This document shows positions 1 to 9,834 of a stretch of 64,000 nucleotides of DNA, in pieces. The notes under the pieces were generated by a model that saw nothing but the letters and a program-made list of their open reading frames with translations, was not told the DNA's origin and did no database searches. This stretch comes from Shewanella benthica. GTDB taxonomy: Bacteria; Pseudomonadota; Gammaproteobacteria; Enterobacterales; Shewanellaceae. Within the stretch, counting starts at the first letter, position 1; each line of letters begins with the position of its first letter. The DNA is taken from positions 1-64,000 of the forward strand of contig JAKVHY010000005.1 in the NCBI GenBank assembly GCA_023284085.1. Reading direction: 5' to 3'. The translations under genes were made by a program, and so were the position numbers.

Positions 1-107
1 AGCATTGTGGCCCCACCTGATCCCATCTCGAACTCAGAAGTGAAACGCAATCGCGCCGATGGTAGTGTGGGGTCTCCCCATGTGAGAGTAGGTCATTTCC
101 AGGCGCC
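1..107 (+). rRNA. rrf: 5S ribosomal RNA, 3' part (5' end outside the window)
   Basis: The bases match the standard gammaproteobacterial 5S rRNA from about position 15 of the molecule to its 3' end: the CCCACCTGATCCC loop, the AACTCAGAAGTGAAACGC segment, GCCGATGGTAGTGTGGGG, and the closing GAGAGTAGG and CCAGG near base 103. The first dozen or so bases lie upstream of the window, so an rRNA operon (16S-23S-5S) very probably ends here on the + strand. A strong terminator follows directly. Confidence 0.95.
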
Positions 108-158
108 TAATAAACGATAAAGCCCGTTGCTAACGCAACGGGCTTTTTTCGTTTATTA
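108..158 (+). terminator. rRNA operon terminator
   Basis: A 10-bp GC-rich stem (AGCCCGTTGC at 121-130 pairing with GCAACGGGCT at 135-144, loop TAAC) is followed by six T residues. An outer AT-rich stem (TAATAAACGA at 108-117 with TCGTTTATTA at 149-158) extends it. This is a textbook rho-independent terminator for the rRNA operon. Confidence 0.93.
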
Positions 159-160
159 GT

Positions 161-661
161 CTGGAAATGACCGAACGAACATGGGGAATGTTAAGAGCCC
201 GAACGCAGTGAGGTTCATTCCATGTGATAGTAGGGTGAAGACCTCGCGCTTATCAAACGTAGTTTGATGCTGGGTCGGAACGCGGAGGATTTATCCGAAG
301 CCGGGCCATTGGAAGGCGCCTTCGCTCTTTGTTCTACGTATATACGCTCCGCGAAGGGCCTACCCCCGATGTCGCCCCGCCGCTGAGCTTGGTCAGAAAT
401 TGCATCCATGCATTTCTGACATTCACCACATCCATGTGGCTTGTCCCCAGCTTGCAGCAAAGCTGCTGCGCGCTACGACAGTGCAATGTACTGAGTACAT
501 TAAGCACACTGTCTCCACCCCCCATGTGAGATAGGTCATTTCCAGGCGATAGTAGATCAATAATGCGCCTCCGCTCTTTGTTTCCGTATTCAAAGCGCCG
601 TAATTCCCCCCATGTGGCTTGCTCCCCAGTTGCAGCAAACCTGCTACGCGCTACGACTGTG
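161..661. repeat. Hairpin-rich non-coding region with decayed 5S-tail fragments and a direct repeat
   Basis: No convincing gene lies here. Fragments of the 5S 3' tail recur: an inverted one at 161-187 (CTGGAAATGACC) and a direct one at about 518-547 (CATGTGAGATAGGTCATTTC). A direct repeat of about 52 bp occurs at 432-483 and 610-661 with roughly a dozen differences and small gaps; both copies carry CATGTGGCTTG, TTGCAGCAAA and CGCGCTACGAC. Perfect or near-perfect small hairpins follow one another: 252-268, 392-420, 426-439, 448-465 and 477-513. This looks like repeat DNA built up behind an rRNA operon. Its function is unknown. Confidence 0.7.
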
Positions 662-805
662 TGTTCATTAGCCTTGCTGATCTATTAAATCTCTCTGTCT
701 TTTTAAATGAACATATTCTCAATTAAATCTTTAGCGGGTATTGCTATTGATAGTGGGCTTGTTACTTTAGCTGCTATTAATGGATTGCTGGTTTAAGGTG
801 TATCG

Positions 806-2080
806 ATGAAGCTAGAGATGATATGTACGGGCGAAGAGGTGTTAGCTGGACAGATAGTGGATACCAATGCCGCTTGGTTTGCTAATACGCTTATGGACAA
901 GGGAATTGAGTGTCAGCGTCGAGTGACTGTCGGTGATCGCCTGGAAGATCTGGTTGCAGTATTCAAAGAGCGCAGCTTAGAAGCGGACATCATACTGGTG
1001 AATGGTGGCTTAGGGCCAACGAGTGATGATCTTTCTACTGAGGCTATGGCCTTGGCTATGGGGGTTCCTTTAGTCGAAAATATCGAGTGGCGTACTAAGC
1101 TCGAAGACTGGTTTGCCCGTAATGGCCGGGTTATGGCCGAGAGTAATCTTAAGCAGGCATTGCTACCAGAGTCGGCTCTGATGATCGATAACCCGGTAGG
1201 CACAGCTTGTGGATTCGCCGTAAAGTTCAATCGTGCCTGGTTGTTTTTTACTCCTGGGGTACCATTTGAATTTAAACGCATGGTGACTGAGCAATTTATC
1301 CCCTTCGTTGAAGAGAGGTTTGCGGCTTCGAGTCCGGTTGCTTTGAAGAAGCTGCTAACTCTGGGTAATGGTGAGTCTGCACTCGCAGATAGATTGGAGG
1401 CTATTCCTTTACCCGAAGGAATCACCTTAGGTTACCGCTCTTATATGCCTTATATCGAGATTAAGCTGTTTGCACGAGGGGCAACTGCTATCACTTGTTT
1501 GCCTAGAATTGATTCTGAGATCAAGGCTTTGTTGGGTAATGCGGTTGTGGCAGAAAATGTCACTACACTGGATCAAGAGATCCACAATAAATTAGTAAAC
1601 TCAGGACTTAGTCTCAGCGTTGCCGAGTCATGTACCGGTGGCATGATCACCAGTGGCTTGGTTGCATTTCCAGGTAGTTCCTCTTATCTGCATCATGGTT
1701 TAGTCACTTATAGCAATGAGGCTAAGGTCAAAGTTCTTGGGGTCAATCCTCAGACTCTGGATGATTACGGTGCAGTGTCCATTGCAACTGTTGAAGAGAT
1801 GGCCAAGGGGGCCCGCAATATACTAGGCAGTGATTACGCACTTGCGACCAGTGGCATTGCTGGTCCCGAAGGCGGTTCGGCAGATAAGCCAGTTGGGACT
1901 GTCGCGATAGCATTAGCAACTAAATATGGTGTACATAGTCAAATGCTGAAACTGCCGAGTCGTTCCCGTGAATTAGTGAGAACATTAAGTACAGCAGTGG
2001 CTTATGACATGTTAAGGCGTGAGCTCTTAGGTGAGGCGGTTATTGTGGATTACTCGTCTTTTAGCAGATTTAGTAAGTAA
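806..2080 (+). CDS. cinA: CinA-like protein (nicotinamide-nucleotide amidase domain)
   Basis: The 424-residue protein has the two-part CinA structure. The N-terminal half is a MoaB/MogA-like domain with GGLGPTSDD at residues 67-75. The C-terminal half is the PncC-type amidase domain with AESCTGG at 273-279 and [10 protein letters not shown] at 348-357. The PncC domain hydrolyses NMN to nicotinate mononucleotide in the pyridine nucleotide cycle; the N-terminal domain in relatives can act as an ADP-ribose pyrophosphatase. The length fits the long two-domain form. The ATG start has AAGGTG just upstream at 795-800. It is the first gene after the rRNA operon and converges on the lipoprotein gene behind it. 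The family name reflects historical competence/damage links; no such role is shown here. Confidence 0.93.
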   Translation: MKLEMICTGEEVLAGQIVDTNAAWFANTLMDKGIECQRRVTVGDRLEDLVAVFKERSLEADIILVNGGLGPTSDDLSTEAMALAMGVPLVENIEWRTKLEDWFARNGRVMAESNLKQALLPESALMIDNPVGTACGFAVKFNRAWLFFTPGVPFEFKRMVTEQFIPFVEERFAASSPVALKKLLTLGNGESALADRLEAIPLPEGITLGYRSYMPYIEIKLFARGATAITCLPRIDSEIKALLGNAVVAENVTTLDQEIHNKLVNSGLSLSVAESCTGGMITSGLVAFPGSSSYLHHGLVTYSNEAKVKVLGVNPQTLDDYGAVSIATVEEMAKGARNILGSDYALATSGIAGPEGGSADKPVGTVAIALATKYGVHSQMLKLPSRSRELVRTLSTAVAYDMLRRELLGEAVIVDYSSFSRFSK

Positions 2081-2108
2081 GGTTCGAACAGAAAGCAGCC
2101 TAAAAGAT

Positions 2109-2147
2109 AGCAGGTTGCAATCAAGCGAGTCTTGATTGCAACCTGCT
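2109..2147. terminator. Bidirectional hairpin between convergent genes
   Basis: A perfect 17-bp inverted repeat (arms 2109-2125 and 2131-2147, loop CGAGT) sits between the 3' ends of cinA and the lipoprotein gene. There is no long T-run on either side, but the position and stem length suggest transcription termination in both directions. Confidence 0.65.
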
Positions 2148-2160
2148 TAGAAGATTGACC

Positions 2161-2703
2161 TTATTCGTCAAAGATTAACTGAAGTTTTCCCGGTTGTACC
2201 TGGATGCGTTTAGTCATCTCAGCAATGAGTGCCTGATTAGATTCATTGGTATCGAGTACATAGACAGGCTGAGTTTCCAGAAACTGAGTTAAGAAGCGCA
2301 TCAGTTGGGGAGAAAACTGTTGAATGGCCTTATCGAAATCTTTTGGGCTAGACTTTATCTCTACTAGCTTAAGTTCTCTTAGATAGACGCTATGGTTTGT
2401 AGCGTCATACCAAGGCTTTGCCTCAAAGGTCGCTTCCAATTCAGCTTTGAATGGCATCAAGGGGTTACGTACCTTGATAACACTCGTTGCCGAGACCGCC
2501 ATAATATCTGTTTTATGCCCCAATTCCACTTCGATATTATTGATGCGCATATCGATGCCAAAGAGCTGATTACCCTCTTTAATTTCGAAATGGATCTCAT
2601 CCGATAGGTAGTCTTCTAATTCACTCTCTGTGATGCTGTATTGACTGACGCAGCCAGTCAAAAACAGCAATACAAAGCTAAGAGTAAAGCTTAGTATTTT
2701 CAT
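2161..2703 (-). CDS. YceB-like DUF1439 lipoprotein
   Basis: This 180-residue protein begins with a lipoprotein signal peptide ending in the lipobox LTGC (Cys18), so it should be lipid-anchored after export. The rest resembles the DUF1439/YceB family, whose members adopt a lipid-binding-like fold in the cell envelope and have no well-established role. Its ATG overlaps the TGA of ppc by one base (TGATG on the minus strand), which suggests translational coupling and an operon ppc-lipoprotein gene. The family assignment rests on size, lipobox and general sequence resemblance. The lipoprotein call is firmer than the family name. Confidence 0.8.
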   Translation of the reverse strand: MKILSFTLSFVLLFLTGCVSQYSITESELEDYLSDEIHFEIKEGNQLFGIDMRINNIEVELGHKTDIMAVSATSVIKVRNPLMPFKAELEATFEAKPWYDATNHSVYLRELKLVEIKSSPKDFDKAIQQFSPQLMRFLTQFLETQPVYVLDTNESNQALIAEMTKRIQVQPGKLQLIFDE

Positions 2704-5336
2704 CAGCCAGTGTTTCTCATGCCAGCAGCGACGCCAGCAATGGTGAGCATTAAGGCGAGCTCGACATTGGTCGATGCATCTTCCTTTCGTGTTCTGGCTA
2801 ATAGCTCGGCCTGCATAAAGTTCAGTGGATCGATATACGGGTTACGTAAGGTAATCGACTCCTTGTTCCATGGAGTATGAGACATCAAGGTGTCAGATTG
2901 CGTCAGCTCTAATACGGCCTTAATCCCCGTTGCTAATCTTTCACGTAATGCTTCGCCCAGATGATGAAGCTTCTCCGGTACCAGACAAGTCTCGTAGTAT
3001 TTAGCCAAGTTAGGTTCGGCCTTGGCATAAACCATCTCTAGCATAGATATACGGGTCTTAAAGAAGGGCCACTCTTGCTCCATCTCTTGTAGTAAAGCCA
3101 TATCACCTCTGTCTATTGCGGCCTGAAGCGCCTCGCCTGCACCTAGCCAGGCAGGCAGCATCAAGCGATTTTGCGACCAGGCAAAGATCCAAGGAATAGC
3201 ACGTAAGCTTTCAATACCACCGTCGACCTTACGTTTTGCCGGACGACTACCCAGAGGTAATTTCCCTAGCTCGACTTCGGGAGTCGCGGCGCGAAAATAT
3301 GCCACAAAATCTGGCTCTTCTCTGACGATTGCACGATATGCCTTCACCGATTCTTCGGCTAGCTGTTGCATACAGGCGCGCCATTCTGGCTTAGGCTCAG
3401 GTGGCGGAAGTAAGGTCGCTTCCATTACCGCCGAGGTATATAAGGCTAAGCTCTGAACGGCTAATTTGGGTAAACCAAACTTGAAACGGATCATCTCACC
3501 TTGCTCGGTCACGCGGATGCGCCCATCGACAGATCCCGGAGGTTGAGACAGAATTGCTTCATGAGCGGGCCCGCCCCCACGGCCAATGGTGCCACCTCGT
3601 CCATGAAACAGGGTGAGCTTCACATTGGCTTGTCGGCTTATCTCAACCAGTTGCTCCTGAGCATGATATTGAGCCCACGCCGCTGCCATAACGCCGGCGT
3701 CTTTGGCTGAATCTGAATAGCCGATCATTATCTCTTGATGGCCTTTGGTATATCCACGGTACCAATCGATGGCGAAGAGTGCCGACATACAAGTTGCGGC
3801 GTTATTGAGATCGTCCAGAGTCTCAAACAGGGGTACCACTCGCATGGGATGAGGGCAGCCTGTTTCTTTGAGTAAAAGCAATACGGTCAGCACATCCGAT
3901 GGCTTGCTTGCCATAGATATCACATAGGAACCAAGCGCTCTGGCAGGTTGGGTCGCTATCAGTCGACAGGTGCTTATGACTTCGGCGACATTGGCACTCG
4001 GTTGCCAATTAGTGGGGATTAATGGACGTTTACTGGTGAGCTCTCTTAGGAGGAAGGCTTGCTTCTCATTTTCATCCCAGTGGTTGAAGTCTCCCATACC
4101 CAGATAGCGGGTCAACTCGGCAATAACATCACTGTGGCGCTCGGCATCTTGACGGATATCGAGTCGAAGCATATGTATGCCAAAACAGGCGATACGACGT
4201 AGCATATCCAATAGAAGGCCATTGCCAATTAGGCTCATGCCCGTATCGGACAGACTCTTATATAGCATCATCAGTGGCTCTTTGAGATCACTTTCATGCC
4301 AGATAATGGAGCTGTGATCCACTTCAGGATTATGACCTTCGAGGCGCTCATTGAGATAGTCTATGGTATTACGCAGTTTAATTCTTAGCCCTTTGAGCAC
4401 ATCTCTATAGGGCTCGTGGCTATTGTTAGTTAGCGCGGATAGTTCATCGTTAGCCACTTCCATAGAGAGGTCATTGACCAGTAAAACGATATCTTTCAGA
4501 TATAAACGCGCCGCGGTGTGACGGTTTCTGTCTAGGACTTCCTGGGTGACTAGGGCCGTGACAAACGGGTTACCATCACGATCCCCACCCATCCAGCTGG
4601 AGAATCGCACCGGTGAAATGTCGATAGGCAGTTGCTTGCCGGTGCGTTCTTCTACTTGCTCATTGAGCTGTCTGAGAAAATCCGGAATGGCTTGCCAGAG
4701 AGAGACTTCTATGGTGCTGAGGCCCCATCTGGCTTCATCTACCGGAGTGGGTCGCTCGTGGCGTATCTCATTGGTATGCCAGATTTGAGCGATGAGTTGC
4801 CTGAGGCGAAGGTGTTGTTGTTTCTTCTCTCGCTGGCTAAGTTGTGGGTTTTCAAGTGCGGCGAGACTATCGATAACCGATGAATATTTTTGGATCAGGG
4901 TTCGGCGGGATATCTCTGTCGGATGAGCGGTCAATACCAGATCGATATCTAGGTTCTGCAGGCAATCGAGCATCTTCTCTTGATCAATATTGCTGCTCAA
5001 CACTCTACCCAATAGCAGCTCTACTGGATCGGGAACACATACTAACTCGTCGCAATTGCGGCTGATGGTATGGAATTGCTCGGCGATATTTGCCAAGTTT
5101 AGAAATTGGTTGAATGCCTTCGCAAAGGGAACTAATTCATTATCCGGAAGTGCCGCAAGCAGTTTGAGCATCTCATCACGAGAGGTCTCATCGCCTTGCC
5201 TGGAGCTTTTCGCTAATTGACGGATTTGCTCTATCTTATCGAGAAAGGCGTCATCTAAATTGGTGCGTATTGTGTCACCTAAAATCTGTCCTAAGGTACC
5301 AACGTTAGACCTTAAAGACGCATACATATCAGCCAT
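2703..5336 (-). CDS. ppc: Phosphoenolpyruvate carboxylase
   Basis: The 877-residue enzyme carboxylates phosphoenolpyruvate to oxaloacetate, replenishing the TCA cycle in the cytoplasm. Length and sequence match bacterial PEP carboxylase throughout. The catalytic histidine motif VLTAHPTE falls at residues 134-141 with His138. The glycine-rich loop [12 protein letters not shown] is present, as is the conserved C-terminal RNTG, which places the last active-site residues at the end of the chain. It is the first gene of a probable two-gene operon with the downstream lipoprotein gene, whose start overlaps its stop. argE lies upstream on the same strand but is separated by about 210 bases containing two inverted repeats. 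Confidence 0.97.
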   Translation of the reverse strand: MADMYASLRSNVGTLGQILGDTIRTNLDDAFLDKIEQIRQLAKSSRQGDETSRDEMLKLLAALPDNELVPFAKAFNQFLNLANIAEQFHTISRNCDELVCVPDPVELLLGRVLSSNIDQEKMLDCLQNLDIDLVLTAHPTEISRRTLIQKYSSVIDSLAALENPQLSQREKKQQHLRLRQLIAQIWHTNEIRHERPTPVDEARWGLSTIEVSLWQAIPDFLRQLNEQVEERTGKQLPIDISPVRFSSWMGGDRDGNPFVTALVTQEVLDRNRHTAARLYLKDIVLLVNDLSMEVANDELSALTNNSHEPYRDVLKGLRIKLRNTIDYLNERLEGHNPEVDHSSIIWHESDLKEPLMMLYKSLSDTGMSLIGNGLLLDMLRRIACFGIHMLRLDIRQDAERHSDVIAELTRYLGMGDFNHWDENEKQAFLLRELTSKRPLIPTNWQPSANVAEVISTCRLIATQPARALGSYVISMASKPSDVLTVLLLLKETGCPHPMRVVPLFETLDDLNNAATCMSALFAIDWYRGYTKGHQEIMIGYSDSAKDAGVMAAAWAQYHAQEQLVEISRQANVKLTLFHGRGGTIGRGGGPAHEAILSQPPGSVDGRIRVTEQGEMIRFKFGLPKLAVQSLALYTSAVMEATLLPPPEPKPEWRACMQQLAEESVKAYRAIVREEPDFVAYFRAATPEVELGKLPLGSRPAKRKVDGGIESLRAIPWIFAWSQNRLMLPAWLGAGEALQAAIDRGDMALLQEMEQEWPFFKTRISMLEMVYAKAEPNLAKYYETCLVPEKLHHLGEALRERLATGIKAVLELTQSDTLMSHTPWNKESITLRNPYIDPLNFMQAELLARTRKEDASTNVELALMLTIAGVAAGMRNTG

Positions 5337-5436
5337 ACTTACTCCATACCAAGATTTACGCTAATCGACCACAATACCTAGGGTTAACCGTTTAGGTCAA
5401 CATCGACAATCGAGATATTGTGAGCTTATGTGTGCC

Positions 5437-5479
5437 ATATCACTCAAGAGTGGAATAACAATTTAGTCTTGAGTGATAT
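5437..5479. repeat. 13-bp perfect inverted repeat
   Basis: ATATCACTCAAGA at 5437-5449 pairs with TCTTGAGTGATAT at 5467-5479, with a 17-base loop. It lies between argE and ppc on the minus strand, so it could terminate the argE transcript or act as an operator upstream of ppc. The sequence does not decide between these. Confidence 0.6.
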
Positions 5480-5484
5480 TAATA

Positions 5485-5544
5485 CTATACCCGTTCTATC
5501 TCAGCTTGCTCTGAAACCTGCACTTTGAAGTCGAACGGGTATAG
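5485..5544. repeat. 60-bp palindromic element with 12-bp terminal inverted repeats
   Basis: CTATACCCGTTC at 5485-5496 and GAACGGGTATAG at 5533-5544 are perfect 12-bp inverted repeats flanking a 36-base core. The element abuts the argE stop codon. The compact form, intergenic position and sharp ends resemble REP/MITE-type dispersed elements. Only one copy is visible in this window, so dispersal is inferred and not shown. Confidence 0.6.
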
Positions 5545-5548
5545 GAGC

Positions 5549-6700
5549 CTATTTAATGCAGGCGTGATAGATGAGCTGTTTGAGGAGCTCGACGGTTTGC
5601 TTCAAATAGGCGGTGTCGAGAAACTCATCGGGCTGGTGAGCCTGTTCGATACTGCCTGGGCCTAATACTAAGGTTTGGCATCCCAGTTTGGCAATATAGG
5701 GGGCTTCGGTCGCGTAGTTAACGACCTCAGGTCTACTCGAAGATAACTCTGCCACTAGTTTACTCCAGCTGCTTTGTGCATTACCGGCGAAAGGCTCGGA
5801 TCCTGGATAAAGCGGTGCAACCACAATACTGCCGGGAAACTGAGCACTGATAGGCGCAAGGTAATTAAGGACTAACTGCTCGAGCTCTTCTAATGCTAAT
5901 CCTGGGAGCGGACGAATATCGATATGCAGATCACAGCAGCCACAGATTCGGTTGGCCGCATCGCCGCCATGTACGTGACCGAAGTTCATCGTTGGGTAAG
6001 GTACGCTAAATGCGTCTTCACGATAGTTGTCGGCTAGATGTTGCTTGAGTTTCAGCAGTTGTCCCATCACTTGATGCATTATTTCGATGGCATTTAGCCC
6101 TTTCGCAGGGTCCGAAGAGTGGCCACTTCGCCCCGTGACTCTTATGCCTTGAGTCAGATGACCTTTATGCATATAAACGGGTTTTAAGCTGGTTGGCTCG
6201 CCGATGATGGCGTAATCGGGTGAGATAGATTTTGCTTCGGCAAAGGCTTTAGCTCCATTCATGGTGGTTTCTTCATCGGCGCTGGCCAATATGTGTAGAG
6301 GACGTTTGAAATTCTCCAGAGGCATATCTTTTAGCGCTTCTAATATGAGGGCAAAGAATCCCTTCATATCGCATGTGCCAAGGCCGTACCAGCGGTTATC
6401 TTTTTCCGTTAGAGTGAATGGATCTTGGCTCCAACGACCCTCATCAAACGGCACTGTGTCTGTGTGACCGGCGAGTAGAAGACCACCACTACCAGCGCCA
6501 AAGGAAGCGATGAAGTTATGTTTATTACGGGAATTCGGTACGGCTTGAGCCTTACATTGAAAGCCTAGATCATCGAACCAGGTATGCAATAGATCGACCA
6601 CGCCTTGGTTACTCATATCTTGCTCGACTTCGAGTGCGCTAATCGAAGGTGTCGCTATGAGCTGAGTAAAACTCGTTTTCAGATCTGGAATTTGTGTCAT
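5549..6700 (-). CDS. argE: Acetylornithine deacetylase
   Basis: The 383-residue M20-family metallohydrolase removes acetate from N-acetylornithine to give ornithine, step five of arginine synthesis in the linear pathway. Metal-ligand motifs are visible: GHTDTVPF with His79, GTCDMKG with Asp111, and the ADEET segment at 141-145 carrying the catalytic/ligand glutamates. The length is standard. It is transcribed away from argCBFGH, the same arrangement as the divergent argE/argCBH unit of enteric bacteria. The ATG start lies about 10 bases from a tandem pair of ArgR-like operators, so arginine repression is likely. Confidence 0.96.
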   Translation of the reverse strand: MTQIPDLKTSFTQLIATPSISALEVEQDMSNQGVVDLLHTWFDDLGFQCKAQAVPNSRNKHNFIASFGAGSGGLLLAGHTDTVPFDEGRWSQDPFTLTEKDNRWYGLGTCDMKGFFALILEALKDMPLENFKRPLHILASADEETTMNGAKAFAEAKSISPDYAIIGEPTSLKPVYMHKGHLTQGIRVTGRSGHSSDPAKGLNAIEIMHQVMGQLLKLKQHLADNYREDAFSVPYPTMNFGHVHGGDAANRICGCCDLHIDIRPLPGLALEELEQLVLNYLAPISAQFPGSIVVAPLYPGSEPFAGNAQSSWSKLVAELSSSRPEVVNYATEAPYIAKLGCQTLVLGPGSIEQAHQPDEFLDTAYLKQTVELLKQLIYHACIK

Positions 6701-6709
6701 GTCTTACCC

Positions 6710-6748
6710 TTAAAATAGATATTCAAATATATTGCATAAATAGTTAAT
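6710..6748. promoter_or_regulatory. Tandem ARG boxes (probable ArgR operator)
   Basis: Compared with the 14-base core TGMATWWWWATKCA, bases 6712-6725 (AAAATAGATATTCA) match at 11 positions and 6733-6746 (TGCATAAATAGTTA) at 12. The two cores are exactly 21 bases apart, the spacing of paired 18-bp ARG boxes separated by 3 bp. They lie in the argE-argC divergent region next to the argE start. Each box alone is weak. The spacing and context make the pair credible. Confidence 0.6.
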
Positions 6749-6963
6749 TGTGGTAGTCTAACAAACAGCTAAGACGAGTACCAGAATACAGTGCTAATTA
6801 CTGAGAGTAAAAATGATAATTTCATACACTAAAATTAACAAAAAGGTCACATTAACAGACTTCCTGCGACGATAAACTTGTCAACATTGGTGTTTCTACC
6901 AGGGCTTAAGTTGTGCCCCCTCTTTTCCTTTTATCTCGTTCAAAAATTAAGAAGTCATAGATT

Positions 6964-7944
6964 ATGAAAAGCATTGCTATTATCGGCGCTAGTGGTTACA
7001 CGGGCGCACAGATCACCTCTCTTATAGATGCCGATGCAAACTTAAACATTCAAGGTCTGTATGTTTCTGAGAATAGTTTAGATAAAGGTAAGCCATTATC
7101 TGAGCTCTATCCTGTATATAGTCATATTTCATTATGCCTGTCTCCATTATCACAAGAAGCTAAGGCTTTAATTGTCGATCAGGCCGATGCGGTGGTATTA
7201 GCAACCGATCATAATGTCAGCTTACATCTGGCGGCCTGGTTTTATGAACAAGGTCTGGCGGTATTTGATTTAAGCGGTGCCTATCGGTTTGCCGATAAGG
7301 CTCAGTACCCCAAATGGTACGGCTTCGAGCATGACTATCCTGAAGTATTATCTAATGCCGTTTATGGCCTTGCCGAGTGGAATAGTGCCGAGATTGCTGA
7401 CAGCAAGATGATCGCCGTCCCTGGGTGTTATCCAACAGCATCGCTCACCGCGTTAAAGCCATTAACATCTCTGCTAACCAGTACACTGCCGGTGATTAAC
7501 GCCGTGAGCGGTGTCACCGGCGCCGGTAGAAAGGCACAACTTCAAACCAGCTTTTGTGAAGTGAGTCTAACGCCTTACGGTGTCTTGGGTCACAGGCACC
7601 AGCCTGAAATCGCCACTCAGCTTGGTCAGCAAGTCATCTTTACTCCACACTTAGGTAATTTTAAGCGTGGCATACTCGCGACAATTACCGTACAGCTAGC
7701 TGCGGGAACCACGGAAGCCGATATTGCCAAGGCATACTCATTTTATGATAACGCGCCTCTTGTTACGGTGAAGCACAACCAATTTCCTAGAGTGGATGAT
7801 GTGGTCAATACGCCTAATTGTCATCTGGGATGGAAGTTCGATCCCCAGACGGGTTATCTCGTGGTGGCGAGTGCAATTGATAACTTGATGAAAGGCGCAG
7901 CTAGTCAGGCTCATCAGTGCATAAAGATTCATTTCAAATACTAA
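6964..7944 (+). CDS. argC: N-acetyl-gamma-glutamyl-phosphate reductase
   Basis: This 326-residue NADPH-dependent dehydrogenase reduces N-acetylglutamyl phosphate to the semialdehyde, the third step of arginine synthesis. The nucleotide-binding motif GASGYTGAQ is at residues 8-16, and the catalytic cysteine lies in PGCYPTAS (Cys155). The length is close to the usual type-1 form of about 330 residues. It starts the + strand operon argC-argB-argF-argG-argH; argB begins 23 bases after its stop. The leader of about 260 bases back to argE holds the tandem ARG boxes. Confidence 0.97.
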   Translation: MKSIAIIGASGYTGAQITSLIDADANLNIQGLYVSENSLDKGKPLSELYPVYSHISLCLSPLSQEAKALIVDQADAVVLATDHNVSLHLAAWFYEQGLAVFDLSGAYRFADKAQYPKWYGFEHDYPEVLSNAVYGLAEWNSAEIADSKMIAVPGCYPTASLTALKPLTSLLTSTLPVINAVSGVTGAGRKAQLQTSFCEVSLTPYGVLGHRHQPEIATQLGQQVIFTPHLGNFKRGILATITVQLAAGTTEADIAKAYSFYDNAPLVTVKHNQFPRVDDVVNTPNCHLGWKFDPQTGYLVVASAIDNLMKGAASQAHQCIKIHFKY

Positions 7945-7967
7945 TTTCATTAGGCGAGTAGATAACT

Positions 7968-8753
7968 ATGTCAACGAGTAATAAAACATTAGTGATTAAA
8001 GTTGGTGGTGCCTTACTGCAGTGTGAGATGGGCATGAACAGGTTGATGGATACTGTGGCTAAGATGATTGCCAAGGGGCAGAAGATTATCTTGGTACATG
8101 GGGGCGGCTGCATCGTCGATGAACAGCTCACTGCCAACGGTATGGAAACTGAGAAATTAGATGGACTAAGGGTAACTCCTGCGGCACAAGTGCCTGTCAT
8201 CGTGGGTGCGCTAGCCGGAACCGCGAATAAATTATTGCAAGCCGCGGCGATCAAGTCCGGTATTTCGGCTATCGGCATGAGCCTGAGTGATGGCGATATT
8301 GTAACGGCCCAAATTAAAGATGAAAGGCTAGGATTTGTCGGTGAAGTTTCACCTAAGAATGCGACTTATCTTGAGTTTATTCTCTCTCAGGCTTGGTTAC
8401 CGATTGTTAGCTCGATTGCAATCGACGCAAGCGGCCAGCAACTCAACGTCAATGCCGATCAAGCTGCGACCGTGTTGGCAAAACTTGTCGATGCTCAACT
8501 AGTGCTGTTATCCGATGTCTCGGGTGTGCTCGATGGCAAGGGCCAATTAATTAAGAGTCTCAATAGGGCGCAGGTAGCAGAGCTCACTCATATAGGCGTT
8601 CTCGAGAAAGGCATGAAGGTGAAGGTCGAGGCCGCACTGGACGTCGCCGAACTCATGGGCCAGCCAGTGCAAGTGGCTTCTTGGAGAAGTGCAGAGCAAT
8701 TGTTAGCCCTGTCAAATGGTCAGTTGGTGGGAACACAGATCCAACCTAACTAG
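7968..8753 (+). CDS. argB: Acetylglutamate kinase
   Basis: The 261-residue amino-acid kinase phosphorylates N-acetylglutamate. It has the N-terminal phosphate-binding KVGGA at residues 11-15 and the glycine-rich VHGGG at 43-47, with LSDVSGVLDGKG in the nucleotide-binding C-terminal half. The length matches the short, enteric-type enzymes (about 258 residues), which lack the N-terminal helix used for arginine feedback inhibition in the longer hexameric forms. In those organisms feedback acts on ArgA, which is not encoded in this window. Second gene of the arg operon. Confidence 0.96.
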   Translation: MSTSNKTLVIKVGGALLQCEMGMNRLMDTVAKMIAKGQKIILVHGGGCIVDEQLTANGMETEKLDGLRVTPAAQVPVIVGALAGTANKLLQAAAIKSGISAIGMSLSDGDIVTAQIKDERLGFVGEVSPKNATYLEFILSQAWLPIVSSIAIDASGQQLNVNADQAATVLAKLVDAQLVLLSDVSGVLDGKGQLIKSLNRAQVAELTHIGVLEKGMKVKVEAALDVAELMGQPVQVASWRSAEQLLALSNGQLVGTQIQPN

Positions 8754-8858
8754 TTTTCACTTTAAAATCATTATCATTAAATTTGAGCTAGCCGCGACGC
8801 GGCTAACTGAATACAAGAATAAGTGTTGGATTAAGCTGCCAATCAGAGGAGAGTAACA

Positions 8859-9767
8859 ATGAACCACCTGTTATCGATAAAAGATCTAACTCAAGAGCAA
8901 CTGAAAGACCTATTGTCCCTGGCGAAAAAAATTAAGGCTAATCCAGCCGAATATCGCCATGCCTTGGACGGTAAGAGTGTGGTGATGTTATTTGAGAAAC
9001 CTTCATTAAGAACACGTGTTAGTTTCGATATCGGCATCAATAAACTTGGCGGTCATTGCCTCTACCTGGATCAGCAAAATGGTGCCTTGGGTAAACGTGA
9101 GCCGATATCCGATTTTGCAGCCAATATATCATGTTGGGCCGACGCTATCGTGGCGAGAACCTACCTACATTCGACCATTGAAGGCCTGGCTGAGCATGGC
9201 AGTGTGCCTGTAATTAATGCGCTATCGGATCTCTACCACCCTTGCCAGGGCTTAGCCGATTTCCTCACTTTATCTGAGAAGTTTGACGATGTAAGTCAGG
9301 TTAAACTCGCTTATATCGGTGATGGTAACAATGTGACCCACTCATTGATGTTCGGCGCCGCAATTCTCGGCGCTAAGATGACCGTCGTTTGTCCTCCCGG
9401 TCACTTTCCTGATGGCGAAGTCGTGGTACAGGCACAAGCGTTGGCGGCTAAGCATGGCGGCTCCCTGTTTCTGACCTCAGATATTGAGGCGATAGGTGAG
9501 CAAGATGCTATTTACACGGATACCTGGATCTCTATGGGTGACGAGACTGATATGGCTGATATCAAAGCTAAGTTCGGTCCATATCAGGTCAATGCTGCTC
9601 TGATGGAAAAAGCGGGCGCTAACTTCTTCATGCACTGCTTGCCAGCATATCGTGAAGTTGAGGCTACTGCAGAGGTGGTCGATGGTGAGGGTTCACTTAT
9701 CTTGCAGCAAGCTGAAAATCGCATGCATGCACAAAATGCCGTACTCGTGACCTTGCTGGGTCAGTAA
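8859..9767 (+). CDS. argF: Ornithine carbamoyltransferase
   Basis: The 302-residue cytoplasmic enzyme joins carbamoyl phosphate and ornithine to give citrulline. The carbamoyl-phosphate loop reads KPSLRTR at residues 47-53, a common variant of STRTR. The HPCQ motif lies near residue 130 and the ornithine-binding HCLPAYR near 263-269. A strong ribosome site (AGAGGAGAG) precedes the ATG. About 105 bases separate it from argB with no obvious terminator, so it is probably read from the argC promoter, though an internal promoter is possible. Confidence 0.96.
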   Translation: MNHLLSIKDLTQEQLKDLLSLAKKIKANPAEYRHALDGKSVVMLFEKPSLRTRVSFDIGINKLGGHCLYLDQQNGALGKREPISDFAANISCWADAIVARTYLHSTIEGLAEHGSVPVINALSDLYHPCQGLADFLTLSEKFDDVSQVKLAYIGDGNNVTHSLMFGAAILGAKMTVVCPPGHFPDGEVVVQAQALAAKHGGSLFLTSDIEAIGEQDAIYTDTWISMGDETDMADIKAKFGPYQVNAALMEKAGANFFMHCLPAYREVEATAEVVDGEGSLILQQAENRMHAQNAVLVTLLGQ

Positions 9768-9834
9768 GACTAGACAACATATTTATCTCTCATCGAGGTT
9801 TCGATGAGCAAGTATCAAGAATTAGGAAACAAAG

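Noticed and set aside
215..638. Several open frames of 60-80 codons in the hairpin-rich region behind the 5S gene
   Set aside because: They overlap on both strands, run through inverted repeats and 5S fragments, and have no ribosome sites or recognisable protein features.
707..796. A 29-codon hydrophobic open frame (starting MNIFSIKSLAG) ending just before the cinA ribosome site
   Set aside because: No ribosome site precedes its ATG, it is very short, and there is no family or conservation evidence. It may be a relic or chance.
1..805. tRNA or second 5S gene downstream of the rRNA operon
   Set aside because: Only fragments of the 5S tail recur; no complete second 5S and no cloverleaf sequence was seen.
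6813..6826. A second ARG-like palindrome (ATGATAATTTCAT) nearer argC
   Set aside because: The TGA and TCA half-sites are 5 bases apart, not the 8 required by the ARG box, and no 21-bp partner is present.
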